A stretch of 34,051 nucleotides of DNA from Gemmataceae bacterium (GCA_028288765.1 JAQGHQ010000038.1:1-34051); one strand, 5' to 3'; positions 14,229 through 23,432 are shown, counted from the stretch's first letter. Notes: generated from the letters alone by a model not told the origin. Program-made: numbers and translations.

Positions 14229-17200
14229 ATGTCCCATCTGTTCCGGCTGTTCGCCGCCCTCCCGGTGTTCATCCTGGGCGCCGTCCTCGTCGCTTCCGCC
14301 GTACCGCCCGACGGGGCCAAGGACGACAAAAGTAAGCCCAAGGCCGCCGCCAAGGGCTCGCCCGAAGAGACACTCGCCCAGGTGCAGGTCGAGAAGGGGC
14401 TGAAGGTCGAGGTGTGGGCCTCGGAACCGCTCATGCAGAACCCGGTTGCGTTCTGCTTCGACGAGCAGGGCCGGGCCTACGTCGCCGAGACGAACCGGCT
14501 CCACACCGGCGTCCCGGACACCCGCGGCCACATGAACTGGCTCGACGAGGACCTCGCCTGCCGGACCTCCGCCGACCGGGTGGCGATGTACAAGAAACAC
14601 AACTACACGGGGTTCGAGAAATACTCGGACCAGGTCCGGATGGTCTTCGATAGCACCGGGAGCGGCAAGGCGGACAAGAGCACCGTGTTCTCCGCCGGCT
14701 ACAACCGCCCCGAAGACGGCCTCGCCGCCGGCGTCCTCGCCCGGAAGGGGACCGTTTACCTCGCCAACATCCCCGACCTGTACGCCCTTCGGGACACGAA
14801 GGGCGAGGGCAAGGCGGACGAGAAGAAGTCTCTCTTCACCGGGTTCGGCCCGACTGCCCAGTTCATCGGGCACGACCTCCACGGGCTGCGGATGGGGCCG
14901 GACGGGAAGCTGTACTTCAGCATCGGCGACCGCGGGTTCAACGTCACCACGAAGGAGGGCAAACAGCTCCTCTACCCGAATACCGGGGCCGTGTTGCGGT
15001 GCGACCCGGACGGGGCAAACCTCGAAGTGGTCCACTACGGTCTGCGGAACCCGCAGGAGCTGGCGTTCGACGATTCCGGCAACCTCTTCACCTTCGACAA
15101 CAACTCCGACAGCGGCGACCGGGCCCGCTGGGTGTACATCGTCGAGGGCGGCGACAGCGGCTGGCGTGGCGGCTATCAGTACGGCACCCTGTACCACCCG
15201 CCGGGCGTCCCGCAGGGGAACCGGGGGCCGTGGAACGCCGAGAAGATCTGGCACGTCCCCGGCCCGGACGGCGGCCCGCCCGCTTACGTCGTCCCGCCGC
15301 TCGCGCACTTCGGCAACGGCCCGGCCGGGATGACCCACTACCCCGGCGTCGGGCTGAATGACAAGTACAAGGACCACTTCTTCGCGTGCGATTTCACCGC
15401 CAGCCCCGGGGGTAGCGTGATCTGGTCGGTGGCGGTCAAGCCGAAGGGGGCGAGTTTCGAGGTGGCGAAGCACGAGCCGTTCGTCCGCGGGATGGTGCCG
15501 ACGGACTGCGAGTTCGGCCCGGACGGGGCGTTCTACTGGTCCGACTGGGTCGGCGGCTGGGACATGCCCCGGAAGGGCCGGATCTTCAAGCTCACCGACC
15601 CCGAGGCGATGAAGAACCCGGCCGTCGGCGAGGCGAGGAAGCTGATCGCCGAGGGGTTCGGGAAGAAGACGGCTGACGAGCTGGAAAAGCTGCTCGAACA
15701 CCCGCACCAGCAGGTCCGGCTCGATGCGCAGTACGAGCTAGTCCACCTGAAGGCGGACGGCCGGCTGGCGAAGGTGGCGAAGGGGTCGAGCCACCGCCTC
15801 GCCCGGCTGCACGCGATCTGGGGGCTCGGGATGATCGCCCGGAAGCACCACCCCCGGATCGCCCGGACGAACCCCCCGGGGGCCGTTTTCACACTCGCCG
15901 AACTGGCCCGCCATGACGACGCGGAAGTCCGGGCGCAGGCGTTGAAGGTGCTCGGTGCGCTGCCCCTGCTCCCGCGCACCCTCCGGCCGGTGGTCCTCAA
16001 AGACCTGGCCGATCCGGAACCCCGGGTGAAGTACTTCGCCGCGATCGCGTACGGCAAACTCGATTGGCTGCTAACCTCTCGGCTTCCGGTCGCGGAGATC
16101 GAGAAGTACCTCCCGCTCTTCGAACTGCTCAAGGCGAATAACGACCAGGACGCCTATCTGCGGCATGCGGCCGTCGTCACACTGGAGGCGCTCGCCGTCA
16201 ACCCGGTCGACCTGTGGAACGTCTGGACGCGGGCGAAGGATAAGTACGACGTCCAGGCGGTCCGGCTCGGCGTCCTCCTCGCCCTCCGGCGGCACAAGAG
16301 CGATAAGGTCGGCGAGTTCCTGAAGGACCCCGACCCGAAGATCGCTGACGAGGCGGCCCGGGCGGTCCACGACGAGCGGATCGAGGGGGCGATGGCGAAG
16401 CTCGCGGAGCTGGCCGATTCGCGGATGGAATCTGATCCGGTGGCGTACCGGGCGCTGTCGGCGAACTTCAAGCTCGGCACGCCCGCGGCAGCTGCGCGGG
16501 TGGCGAAGGTCGCGGCCCGGCCGAGCGACCCCGACCACGTCCGCGTCTTCGCCTTGAAGCTCCTGGCCGACTGGGCGAACCCGCCCCGGCGCGACCCGAT
16601 CACGGGCCTCATCCACGACCTGCCGAAGCGGGACGGAACGATCGCCGCGGACGCCCTGAAGCCGGTGATCGCCGGGGCGTTCAGCGGGTCGGACGCCGTG
16701 CGGTCCGAGGCCGCGCAGGTATCGGCGAAGCTCGGGATCAAGGAGGTCGGGCCGCTCCTGACCGAGTTGATGAAGGATGCCAGGGCCCCGGCGTCGACGC
16801 GGGCGGAAGCGCTGTACGCGCTCGCCGCGGTGAAAGACCCCGGGCTCGCCGGGGCGGCACAGTTCGCCCTCTCGACGACCGAGCCGAGGCTCCGGGCCGC
16901 CGGCCTGGCCGTGAAGGCGAAACTCGACCCGGACGCGGTCCTGAAAGTCCTCCCGGGGCTGCTCAAGGACGAGAAGGTGTCCGCCGTCGAGAAACAGGCG
17001 GGGTTGGCAGCACTGGGTCGGTTCGGGCCGTCGGTCGACGTGGACGAGCTGCTCGCCGGCTGGCTCGACGCGGCGGTCGCCGGGACGGTCCCACCCGAAC
17101 TCGTGCTCGACGTGCTCGACGCGGCCGAGGCGCGGACGAAGACCCCGAACCTGAAGCTGCTCGCGCCGCTCGGGAAGAAGGTCGATGCGTACCGGACGGC

Positions 17201-17699
17201 GCGGGCGAAATCGACCGACAAGCTGGCCCCGTGGGCCGATACGCTCGCCGGCGGCGACGCGGAGAAGGGGTGGAACATCCTCCTGAACAACAACGCCGTT
17301 TACTGCCAGCGGTGCCACAAGCTCGACGGGCAGGGCGGTGAAGTCGGCCCGCCGCTCAACGGGATTGCGGGGCAAATGGGGAAAGACCGGCGGTATCTGC
17401 TGGAGTCGGTCGTGATGCCCTCGGCCCAGATCGCCAGGGGGTACGAGACGGTAATCCTGTCGCTCGCGGACGGGCGGACTGTGTCCGGGGTGGTGAAGGA
17501 GGACACCAAGAAGCAGATCAAGTTGCTGACCCCGGAGGGCAAGGAGCTGCTGATCCCGGCGGACGAGGTGGAGGCCCGGCGGACCGGCCCCTCGGCCATG
17601 CCCGACGACCTGCACAAGAAGCTCTCTCACCGCGAGCTCCGCGACCTCGTCGAGTTTCTCGCGAGCCTCAAGGACCCGGAGAAGAAGGGGGGTCCGTGA
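14229..17699 (+). CDS. PVC-type cytochrome c protein with beta-propeller and HEAT repeats
   Basis: 1156 residues from the ATG at 14229, which opens a signal peptide (LFRLFAALPVFILGAVLVASA). A longer frame to 13968 runs through the repeats and is rejected. Residues about 50-440 form the TIGR02604-like soluble-dehydrogenase propeller (GLKVEVWASEPLMQNPVAF, FIGHDLHGLRMGPDGKLYFS, CDFTASPGGSVIWS). About 460-970 are HEAT-like alpha repeats. The C-terminal TIGR02603-like domain binds one haem c through C1026-Q-R-C1029-H1030, followed by GGEVGPPLNGI, VVMPSAQIARGYE and LRDLVEFLASLKD. The class is specific to planctomycetes and relatives and is thought to act in the periplasm, possibly in carbohydrate oxidation. 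The substrate is unproven. Its TGA overlaps the next ATG. Confidence 0.93.
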   Translation: MSHLFRLFAALPVFILGAVLVASAVPPDGAKDDKSKPKAAAKGSPEETLAQVQVEKGLKVEVWASEPLMQNPVAFCFDEQGRAYVAETNRLHTGVPDTRGHMNWLDEDLACRTSADRVAMYKKHNYTGFEKYSDQVRMVFDSTGSGKADKSTVFSAGYNRPEDGLAAGVLARKGTVYLANIPDLYALRDTKGEGKADEKKSLFTGFGPTAQFIGHDLHGLRMGPDGKLYFSIGDRGFNVTTKEGKQLLYPNTGAVLRCDPDGANLEVVHYGLRNPQELAFDDSGNLFTFDNNSDSGDRARWVYIVEGGDSGWRGGYQYGTLYHPPGVPQGNRGPWNAEKIWHVPGPDGGPPAYVVPPLAHFGNGPAGMTHYPGVGLNDKYKDHFFACDFTASPGGSVIWSVAVKPKGASFEVAKHEPFVRGMVPTDCEFGPDGAFYWSDWVGGWDMPRKGRIFKLTDPEAMKNPAVGEARKLIAEGFGKKTADELEKLLEHPHQQVRLDAQYELVHLKADGRLAKVAKGSSHRLARLHAIWGLGMIARKHHPRIARTNPPGAVFTLAELARHDDAEVRAQALKVLGALPLLPRTLRPVVLKDLADPEPRVKYFAAIAYGKLDWLLTSRLPVAEIEKYLPLFELLKANNDQDAYLRHAAVVTLEALAVNPVDLWNVWTRAKDKYDVQAVRLGVLLALRRHKSDKVGEFLKDPDPKIADEAARAVHDERIEGAMAKLAELADSRMESDPVAYRALSANFKLGTPAAAARVAKVAARPSDPDHVRVFALKLLADWANPPRRDPITGLIHDLPKRDGTIAADALKPVIAGAFSGSDAVRSEAAQVSAKLGIKEVGPLLTELMKDARAPASTRAEALYALAAVKDPGLAGAAQFALSTTEPRLRAAGLAVKAKLDPDAVLKVLPGLLKDEKVSAVEKQAGLAALGRFGPSVDVDELLAGWLDAAVAGTVPPELVLDVLDAAEARTKTPNLKLLAPLGKKVDAYRTARAKSTDKLAPWADTLAGGDAEKGWNILLNNNAVYCQRCHKLDGQGGEVGPPLNGIAGQMGKDRRYLLESVVMPSAQIARGYETVILSLADGRTVSGVVKEDTKKQIKLLTPEGKELLIPADEVEARRTGPSAMPDDLHKKLSHRELRDLVEFLASLKDPEKKGGP

Positions 17700-18313
17700 T
17701 GACCGTGCTGATTCTCGATCCGGTATTCGAGCAAATAATCAAGGATGATCGAGAGAAGCACGGCCTGGATCGGTGGGACGAGGTCTGGGACGGAGTTCTG
17801 GTCGTGCCCCCGGCACCAGACAACGAGCAGCGGCGACTGGTACTCGAGTTCGCTATCGCGTTTGTGGAGGCGACCGACCGAGGTCGAGGGGATCAGGTAC
17901 TCCCGGGGGCGAACGTCAGCGACCGGGAGGAGGGCTGGACCGAGAACTACCGTATCCCGGACGTCCTGGTCCGTCTCGCCGGCGGCCGGGCGAAGGACTG
18001 CGGCACTCACTGGGTCGGTGGTCCGGACGTGGCGGTCGAGATCCCGAGCCCGGGAGAAGACCCCCGGCAGAAGCTCGACTTTTATTCGAAGGTCGGGACG
18101 CGCGAGGTGCTGATTGTCGAGCGCGAGCCGTGGGCCATCGAGCTGTACCAGCTCGTCGGCGGCATGCTCCAACCGGCCGGCCGCTCCGACCTGTCGAACC
18201 CGGCGATTCTGGCGAGCGGGGTGCTCCCGCTGACGTTCCAACTGCGGGACGAATCGCCGCGGCCTACGATCCTGGTAAGCCACACGGCCACTGGGCAGAC
18301 GTGGGTCGTCTGA
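17699..18313 (+). CDS. Uma2-family (DUF820) PD-(D/E)XK nuclease-like protein
   Basis: 204 residues. WDEVWDGVLVV and the central block YRIPDVLVRL, then GGPDVAVEIPSPGEDPRQKL and FYSKVGTREVLIVERE, carry the Asp, Glu and Lys positions of the restriction-endonuclease fold that defines Uma2. The family is greatly expanded in Planctomycetota and Cyanobacteria, usually outside restriction systems, and its role is unknown. The ATG at 17699 shares its first base with the stop of the cytochrome gene (TGATG), so translation is probably coupled. A GTG directly before it (17696) is the alternative start. The multi-hairpin element begins at its stop codon. Confidence 0.85.
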   Translation: MTVLILDPVFEQIIKDDREKHGLDRWDEVWDGVLVVPPAPDNEQRRLVLEFAIAFVEATDRGRGDQVLPGANVSDREEGWTENYRIPDVLVRLAGGRAKDCGTHWVGGPDVAVEIPSPGEDPRQKLDFYSKVGTREVLIVEREPWAIELYQLVGGMLQPAGRSDLSNPAILASGVLPLTFQLRDESPRPTILVSHTATGQTWVV

Positions 18314-18559
18314 TACAGGAACCCGGTGAGACGGTCGCTTTTTCGTCGGTGCGGGGGGTACCCGCTCGCGGGTCCGTGGCACCGACCCGACCGAGCCGGA
18401 TGGCCCAGTTTCTGGGTAGGTCCGGCGAGCCGAGCCGGACTGCCTGTGCCGCTCGGCTCGCGGCACCTACCCCGACTCGGGCCGGACGGCTCAACTGCCG
18501 AGTCGGTCCGGCGCGACACGGATCAAACCGAATGCGACCGTCACATCGGGTTCCTGTAT
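18313..18559. repeat. 247-bp multi-hairpin element with 26-bp terminal inverted repeats
   Basis: The terminal arms at 18313-18338 and 18534-18559 pair at 24 of 26 positions (ATACAGGAACCCGxTGxGACGGTCGC). Inside are three more stems: 18345-18352 with 18379-18386 (GTCGGTGC/GCACCGAC), 18415-18435 with 18451-18471 (19 of 21 pairs), and 18474-18480 with 18498-18504 (GACTCGG/CCGAGTC). The whole can fold as a closing stem with three side hairpins. The left arm starts at the last base of the Uma2 stop. No ORF inside is supported. It could be a miniature transposable element or a structured RNA. Confidence 0.8.
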
Positions 18560-18684
18560 GAGTGACCGGAAACCCGGCCAAGCAGTCCGATGCCAGGAAC
18601 GAGAGCCAGTGGCACCGATCGGGGACCTGTCCGCGAAGGACGCCGGGTGGTAGCCGACCAACAGGTCGCACGGGAGACGCTGCC

Positions 18685-20544
18685 GTGATAACCCTCTGGA
18701 TCGCCGTCTGCGTGGGCAGCTTCCTCCCGCTGGCCAAGATACCGGACCTGAAACCGCTCGTGGACTTCGCGACCCGCCACCGCATCCCCATGCCCCCGCG
18801 GGACGCGCCCCTGGTCTTTGCCCACGACGGCGTTTGGAGCGGTGACGTCGGTGTTTACTCCCCGGCATTTCTGCTCGAACAGAAGTCGGATGGGAGTATC
18901 GTCATCCTGCGGGGGCTGGACCGTGAGACCCTGAAGCCGACCACCGGGTTCCACAAGGGTGAGCGGTTGTGGCTGAAGTTCACTCCTGTTTGGGTGGACG
19001 ACGTACGTGGTGGCTTCGAGACGGAGTATGGCTTTATCTCCACTTTCGTCTGCGCTGTTCAACTTGCCGCCCGCGGGGACTTCGCAACTGCCCGCGGTCT
19101 TCTGATGCGGTTCGCCGAGGGCCACGTGGGGAACGGCGAGGATCCGTTCAAGGATGCCCCACTCACCCTCGCCCGTTGCTACGCCGACCACCTGGAACAC
19201 CGAGTTCTACAGGGGGCTGCAAACTGGCGGGACGTCCGAGCCCGGATGGAGGTTTTGTTCGACGACGTCCCGGACCTCAAGATCGGGCAGCGGAAAGCCC
19301 TGCTCACCGACCTGGCAGCGACGCTCGACGCCAAGCCCCCACCGGAGGGCTCGGTGGAAGCGTTCCTCCTGGACTGGGCCGGCCGGCCGGCCGGCTCGAC
19401 CGATTCCCTGCTCCCCGACTGGGCGGCTGGGCCGGAAGAACCAGTGTGGGTCCACTTGCTGTTCAACTTCGAGGCGGGTGCGGGGAATGCCCCCGCCCGG
19501 GAAATTGTCCTGCGCGGGTTCGACGCCGTTCCGGCCCTGCTCGCCCTGCTCGAGGACCGACGGGTAACGGCTCACGACGCGTTTATCGGTGACATCGAGC
19601 GAGTCGGCGACCTGGCCGGCGAACTTCTCCAGGAGATCGCCGGGATACCGCCCGAAAACGACCCGCTGACGTTTCGACCGGCGAAACGGTCTCCTGCCTA
19701 CTGGCGGACATGGTGGGAGAGGACGCGCGGGGTCAAGGAGCGAGGCTACTACACCAGTCGGGTCTTTCGGACGAACTGGGTGGGGCGGGTCACCGGCGTC
19801 AACCCCCCGGCCGCCCAGATCATCGCCCACAAGTTCCCGGACCTGCTTCCGGCGCTCTGCGAGGAGTTCTCGAAGCGGGCGGGCTCGGACGCCGACTCGT
19901 CCGGACTGGCGGACGCCGTGGCCGCCGCCCCGCGGGCGAAGGAGGAGCGGGTCAAGATCCTCGCGGCGTTCGCCGGGCGGGAGCCCGTGGCCCGGCGCCT
20001 GGATCTGCTCGGGACTCTGGCCCGCGTCGACGTGGAGGCCAGCACCCAACTCCTCCTGCCGATCCTGGCTCCCATGCCCCGGGCCGCGGAGGGCCCGTAC
20101 GGCGGATACCCGGAGGTGACCGCTGCCTGGGTGGTGGCGGAGGTTCCGGACGACCGGGTTTGGAAGGAATACCTCCGGATCGCGCGGCGGGCCGACGTCG
20201 GGCTCCGGCTGGAGATGATCGACCGGTTGACGGACGCGCCCGTCGGGAAGAAGAATCGCGAGCGACTACTGGCCTACCTGGCCGCGTTCCTCAATGATGA
20301 AGCCGTCCGGGATTACTGGGCCGAACCGAAGAAGTACGGGAAGGGGTCTCCGGCGGCCGACTTCGAGAAGATCGCGGTCCGGGACTTCGCGGCGATGAAG
20401 CTGGCCGACATTCTGGGCCTGGACGACGAGCCCGATCCCGCCTGGGACGCGATCCAGTGGGCCAAGCTCCGCAACGCGGTGCGGCGGAAGCTGGCGGGCG
20501 AGCAGTGGCCGGAACTCGGGCCGCCCGGATCTGGTAATCGATGA
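18685..20544 (+). CDS. large HEAT-like secreted or membrane-anchored protein, function unknown
   Basis: 619 residues from the GTG at 18685, which has GGGAG eight bases upstream and opens a hydrophobic segment (ITLWIAVCVGSFLPLAKIP). An in-frame GTG at 18562 would add 41 hydrophilic residues beginning next to the right terminal repeat and is less likely. Residues about 45-160 hold a DGVWSGDVGVYSPAFLLEQK beta-type part and WLKFTPVWVDDVRGGFETEYG. From about 170 onward the protein is alpha-helical with HEAT-like units (ALLALLEDRRVTAHDAFIGD, LLGTLARVDVEAST, LADILGLDDEPDPAWDAI). Gemmataceae carry many proteins of this style with no assigned role. It is probably convergent with the TIGR03067 gene. 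Confidence 0.75.
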   Translation: MITLWIAVCVGSFLPLAKIPDLKPLVDFATRHRIPMPPRDAPLVFAHDGVWSGDVGVYSPAFLLEQKSDGSIVILRGLDRETLKPTTGFHKGERLWLKFTPVWVDDVRGGFETEYGFISTFVCAVQLAARGDFATARGLLMRFAEGHVGNGEDPFKDAPLTLARCYADHLEHRVLQGAANWRDVRARMEVLFDDVPDLKIGQRKALLTDLAATLDAKPPPEGSVEAFLLDWAGRPAGSTDSLLPDWAAGPEEPVWVHLLFNFEAGAGNAPAREIVLRGFDAVPALLALLEDRRVTAHDAFIGDIERVGDLAGELLQEIAGIPPENDPLTFRPAKRSPAYWRTWWERTRGVKERGYYTSRVFRTNWVGRVTGVNPPAAQIIAHKFPDLLPALCEEFSKRAGSDADSSGLADAVAAAPRAKEERVKILAAFAGREPVARRLDLLGTLARVDVEASTQLLLPILAPMPRAAEGPYGGYPEVTAAWVVAEVPDDRVWKEYLRIARRADVGLRLEMIDRLTDAPVGKKNRERLLAYLAAFLNDEAVRDYWAEPKKYGKGSPAADFEKIAVRDFAAMKLADILGLDDEPDPAWDAIQWAKLRNAVRRKLAGEQWPELGPPGSGNR

Positions 20545-20565
20545 AATAATGTACGATAAACAGTT

Positions 20566-20598
20566 GGGCGAGTCCGAGACTCAGCCGCGGGCTCGCCC
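20566..20598. terminator. hairpin between convergent genes
   Basis: GGGCGAG (20566-20572) pairs with CTCGCCC (20592-20598), with a partly paired 19-base centre. It lies between the HEAT-like gene (plus strand, stop at 20544) and the TIGR03067 gene (minus strand, stop at 20616), where a shared terminator is expected. There is no clear T-run on either side. Confidence 0.45.
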
Positions 20599-20615
20599 GT
20601 CCCGTGGTGAGCGAA

Positions 20616-21041
20616 TTACTTCGCCTTCTTGAACACGGCCACGACCACGCCGGTCCCGGGCTTGCTCTCGAAGTCGGTCGGCCGGTCCTTGCCGGGCTCG
20701 GTGAACGCGATCGTGAGCGTGTCCCCGTCGACCTTCACGATCCCCTGCAGGGTCTTGCCCTTGTACTGCCCGCCGTCCGGCTTCATGTCGATCGCGCCCG
20801 GGGTCTTGGCCGCGTCGACGGTGTAGGTCCCGGTCAGCAGGGCCTCGGTCTGGCCCGGGGGCGTCATGGTGTACTTCCCGGCGGTGTGAACCCGGGTCGC
20901 GCCCGTCAGGTTGGCGTCCGCCTTCCCGTCGCGGGTGACGGACTCGACCACCCACTTCCCGGCGGTCGGGTCCTTCTTGGCGTCGGCGGTCGCCACGCTC
21001 AGCACCCCGGCCAGCAGACCCAGCGACAGCAGCATTCGCAT
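20616..21041 (-). CDS. TIGR03067-type secreted protein
   Basis: 141 residues with a signal peptide (MRMLLSLGLLAGVLSVATA) then the planctomycete TIGR03067 lipocalin-like pattern: GKWVVESVTRDGK, KYTMTPPGQTEALLTGTYTVDAAKTPGAIDM, YKGKTLQGIVKVDGDTLTIAFTEPGKDRPTDF, ending in VVVAVFKKAK. This family occurs as tens of copies per planctomycete genome. Its function is unknown, but a beta-barrel lipid- or ligand-binding role is plausible. The start is clear, with GGAGGA just upstream. Confidence 0.9.
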   Translation of the reverse strand: MRMLLSLGLLAGVLSVATADAKKDPTAGKWVVESVTRDGKADANLTGATRVHTAGKYTMTPPGQTEALLTGTYTVDAAKTPGAIDMKPDGGQYKGKTLQGIVKVDGDTLTIAFTEPGKDRPTDFESKPGTGVVVAVFKKAK

Positions 21042-21210
21042 CGGACATCCTCCATAGTGTCGGATACCACCCCGGGGCAGCCCGCGGGCTGATCGTTCTA
21101 CGACCCGACCGGGGCGGGTTCACCCCCGCCCGGCCCCGCTCCGATCGGCGAAAAGCCGACCATCGAGCGGGGGCCCTCGCCGCCCCGCCCCCCGCCGGGA
21201 CTAACGCGGG

Positions 21211-21240
21211 TTGACAGGCGGAAGGGGGCCAGGGTAAGGA
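21211..21240 (+). promoter_or_regulatory. sigma-70-like promoter for the TylF-type methyltransferase gene
   Basis: A perfect TTGACA at 21211-21216 is followed after 18 bases by TAAGGA at 21235-21240. The predicted start of transcription is about 30 bases before the ATG at 21280, where AAGGGTG serves as the ribosome-binding site. Confidence 0.45.
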
Positions 21241-21279
21241 TTCCAAGGTCGCGTCACTGTCCGATCAAAGGGTGTCGTC

Positions 21280-22290
21280 ATGTTGATCCTGGACGGGATG
21301 GTCAAGCGCCTCCTCAAGAAGACGCGGAACCACCTACTCCGGGGCCTCCTGGCCGACACCGCCGAGAACCGGGCCAGGCTCGCTGCCGTTCAGGCGCAGC
21401 TGGCCGGAACCCAGTCCCAGCTCACCGACACCCTGGCCCGCCTCGAGGCGGCCGTCCGGGATCTCGACGCCGCGCGGGCCGAAATCCAGGGGGTCCGGGA
21501 GGAATTCGGGCCTCGCGGGGTTCTGGGGGCCCGGGCGAACAAGGTCCTTGCCGAGACCGGGGTTCTCGTCAACCTGAGCCCGGAGGACCGGTGCGGGGAC
21601 GGAACATTGATGGGGGCAATGGGGTATCTCAGCTGGGAGACGAGCGTCGCGGCGTACCGGCCGGCCTTCCAGACCGCGATCGACCTCCTCCGGTCGGGCG
21701 GGGTCGTCGGCCCCGTCGTCGAGTTCGGGACCTGCACCGGCTTCACCTCCCGGATCATCTGCGAACTCCTGGCCGCCCGCCAGTTCGATGTGGAGTTCTA
21801 CATGTACGACTCCTTCCTCGGACTCCCGGAGATGACCGGGACCCCGGACGAGACCAGTTACGACGTGAGTGTCAACCGGTGGTGGTACAAGGGGGCGATG
21901 GCTGTCCCGGAGGGGTACGAGGAGCACGTGCGGGCGGTCACCGGCGCGATCCGGTCGGCGTCAAAGGTGCGGGTCGTGAAGGGGTTCTTTGAAGAGACCC
22001 TCGACGCCCACCTGCCGACCGTGCCGTGCTCGCTGATTCACGTCGATTGCGACATCTATTCATCCGCGAAGTACGTCCTGACCAAGCTGGGCCAGCGGGA
22101 CCTGTTCCAGGACGGGTGTGTGGTGATGTTCGACGACTGGAACTGCAACCGGGCGAACCCGAACATGGGCGAACGGCGCGCGTGGGCCGAGTTTCTCCGC
22201 GAGAATCCGCGCTGGACGTGTACCCCGTGGTTCGCCTACGGATGGAATGCCCAGGCCTTCATCCTGCACGACTCGCGGGTCGGGCTCTGA
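21280..22290 (+). CDS. TylF/MycF-family class I SAM methyltransferase with N-terminal coiled coil
   Basis: 336 residues. Residues about 15-80 are a coiled coil (VQAQLAGTQSQLTDTLARLE). The catalytic part has the SAM motif GPVVEFGTCTGFTSR at about 145-160, MYDSFLGLPEMTGTPDE, and the metal-binding acidic segments SLIHVDCDIYSSAKYVL and GCVVMFDDWNCN. This is the pattern of the TylF/macrocin O-methyltransferase group (Pfam 05711), metal-dependent enzymes that act on sugars and small molecules. The substrate is unknown. No other glycosyl or polyketide gene is adjacent, so a secondary-metabolite role is not supported. Confidence 0.85.
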   Translation: MLILDGMVKRLLKKTRNHLLRGLLADTAENRARLAAVQAQLAGTQSQLTDTLARLEAAVRDLDAARAEIQGVREEFGPRGVLGARANKVLAETGVLVNLSPEDRCGDGTLMGAMGYLSWETSVAAYRPAFQTAIDLLRSGGVVGPVVEFGTCTGFTSRIICELLAARQFDVEFYMYDSFLGLPEMTGTPDETSYDVSVNRWWYKGAMAVPEGYEEHVRAVTGAIRSASKVRVVKGFFEETLDAHLPTVPCSLIHVDCDIYSSAKYVLTKLGQRDLFQDGCVVMFDDWNCNRANPNMGERRAWAEFLRENPRWTCTPWFAYGWNAQAFILHDSRVGL

Positions 22291-22310
22291 CCAGTCTGCC
22301 GGGGTGTCGG

Positions 22311-23141
22311 TTACGCGGACTGGAGCGTGACGAGAGTGAGTTCCGGCCGGCTGTTGTACCGCATCGGGGGGGTGACCGTACCGAGGCCGCGGGAGACGTA
22401 CACCCGCGTCGCGGGGGCCTCGACCAGCCCGTGCAGGTACTTCTGTCCGTACCGGCTCGGGACGATCGGCGCCCCATACCCGGGGACGTAGACCTGCCCG
22501 CCGTGCGTGTGCCCGCTCAGGATCAGGCCGACCCGCGAGTCCCGGAGCTTCTCGGCGAAGTCCGGGTTGTGGCTCACGATCAGGCAGGCGTCGGCCGGGG
22601 TCGCGTCCCCGACGGCCGGGAGCACGTCCGGCTGCCCGTACCAGAGGTCGTCCACCCCGCCCAGCCGGACCCGGCTTGTGCCGCGGGTGAGCCAGACGCC
22701 CGCGTTCGTCAACTCAGTGATGCCCGCCGCCCGGAACCCGGCGTGCGTCTCGTCGATCCCGTGCCGGTAGTCGTGGTTGCCCAGGACCCCGAACACCCCG
22801 AGCGGGGCCTTCAGCCCGGCGAGCACGTCGAAGCACGGACCGATGTACTTCGCGTCCTTGCTCGAATAGTCGCCGCCGAGGAGGATCAGGTCGGGGGTCA
22901 ACGCCAGGGTGGTCCGGACCACCGAGGCGATGTAGTCGAGCCCGATGAACGGGCCGTGGTGGATGTCGGTCAGGAACGCGACCCGAAGGCCTTCGAACGC
23001 GGACGGGAGGTTGGGGAGGGGGATCGTCGGCCGTTCAATCTTGACCGACCCGGCCTCGTACAACCCGTAAGACGCGGCCGTGATCGGGGTTATCGGGACG
23101 GCGGTGGCAAGCGCGGCCTTCAGGAACGAGCGGCGGTTCAT
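22311..23141 (-). CDS. Tat-exported calcineurin-like metallophosphoesterase (YkuE/YaeI type)
   Basis: 276 residues from the ATG at 23141. MNRRSFLKAALATAVPI is a twin-arginine signal. Dimetal-site motifs in order are FLTDIHHGPF, LGGDYSSKDA, VLGNHDYRHG, LIVSHNPDF and LILSGHTHGGQVY. These match the YkuE/YaeI group, membrane- or envelope-associated phosphoesterases, some of which hydrolyse UDP-2,3-diacylglucosamine or related phospholipid phosphates. The substrate here is not known. A longer frame to 23192 would place 17 extra residues ahead of the Tat motif and is rejected. Confidence 0.93.
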   Translation of the reverse strand: MNRRSFLKAALATAVPITPITAASYGLYEAGSVKIERPTIPLPNLPSAFEGLRVAFLTDIHHGPFIGLDYIASVVRTTLALTPDLILLGGDYSSKDAKYIGPCFDVLAGLKAPLGVFGVLGNHDYRHGIDETHAGFRAAGITELTNAGVWLTRGTSRVRLGGVDDLWYGQPDVLPAVGDATPADACLIVSHNPDFAEKLRDSRVGLILSGHTHGGQVYVPGYGAPIVPSRYGQKYLHGLVEAPATRVYVSRGLGTVTPPMRYNSRPELTLVTLQSA

Positions 23142-23432
23142 ATGCGACTGGCTCCGGAGACGGTGCGAAGGCCGTCGTCGTACCGGAAGCATAGGCGCGA
23201 TGAGGGGCGGAAATCTAGATCAGAAATCATGGATGTGCAAGGATTTTCGTCGGGAATTCGTTGAAAAAAAGTAGCGCATGCCGGCTTTGCGCTCGGCCCG
23301 GTTAGCGCCGGCAGGGCCGCCCCAATGCTCGTGAGGGTGTGAAATCGGCTCCGGGTTGGGCTTGTGACCGGGCTGACGAGCGGGGTAAGACAGGTTGACG
23401 GCATTGACGCCATCGGGGCAGGGAGGATAGGA
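23142..23432. other. divergent intergenic region
   Basis: 290 bp between the metallophosphoesterase (minus) and a methyltransferase (plus). It is AT-richer near 23215-23275, with an A7 run after GTTGA. It probably holds both promoters, but no convincing -35/-10 pair was found. Confidence 0.35.

Noticed and set aside
14226-17630. Long antisense frames opposite the cytochrome gene
   Set aside because: They are mirrors of GC-rich codons, with no start signals, no family motifs and heavily skewed composition.
18562-18684. 41-residue extension of the HEAT-like protein from GTG 18562
   Set aside because: It begins immediately next to the right arm of the multi-hairpin element and would place a hydrophilic lead ahead of the hydrophobic N-terminal segment. 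GTG 18685 has a ribosome-binding site.
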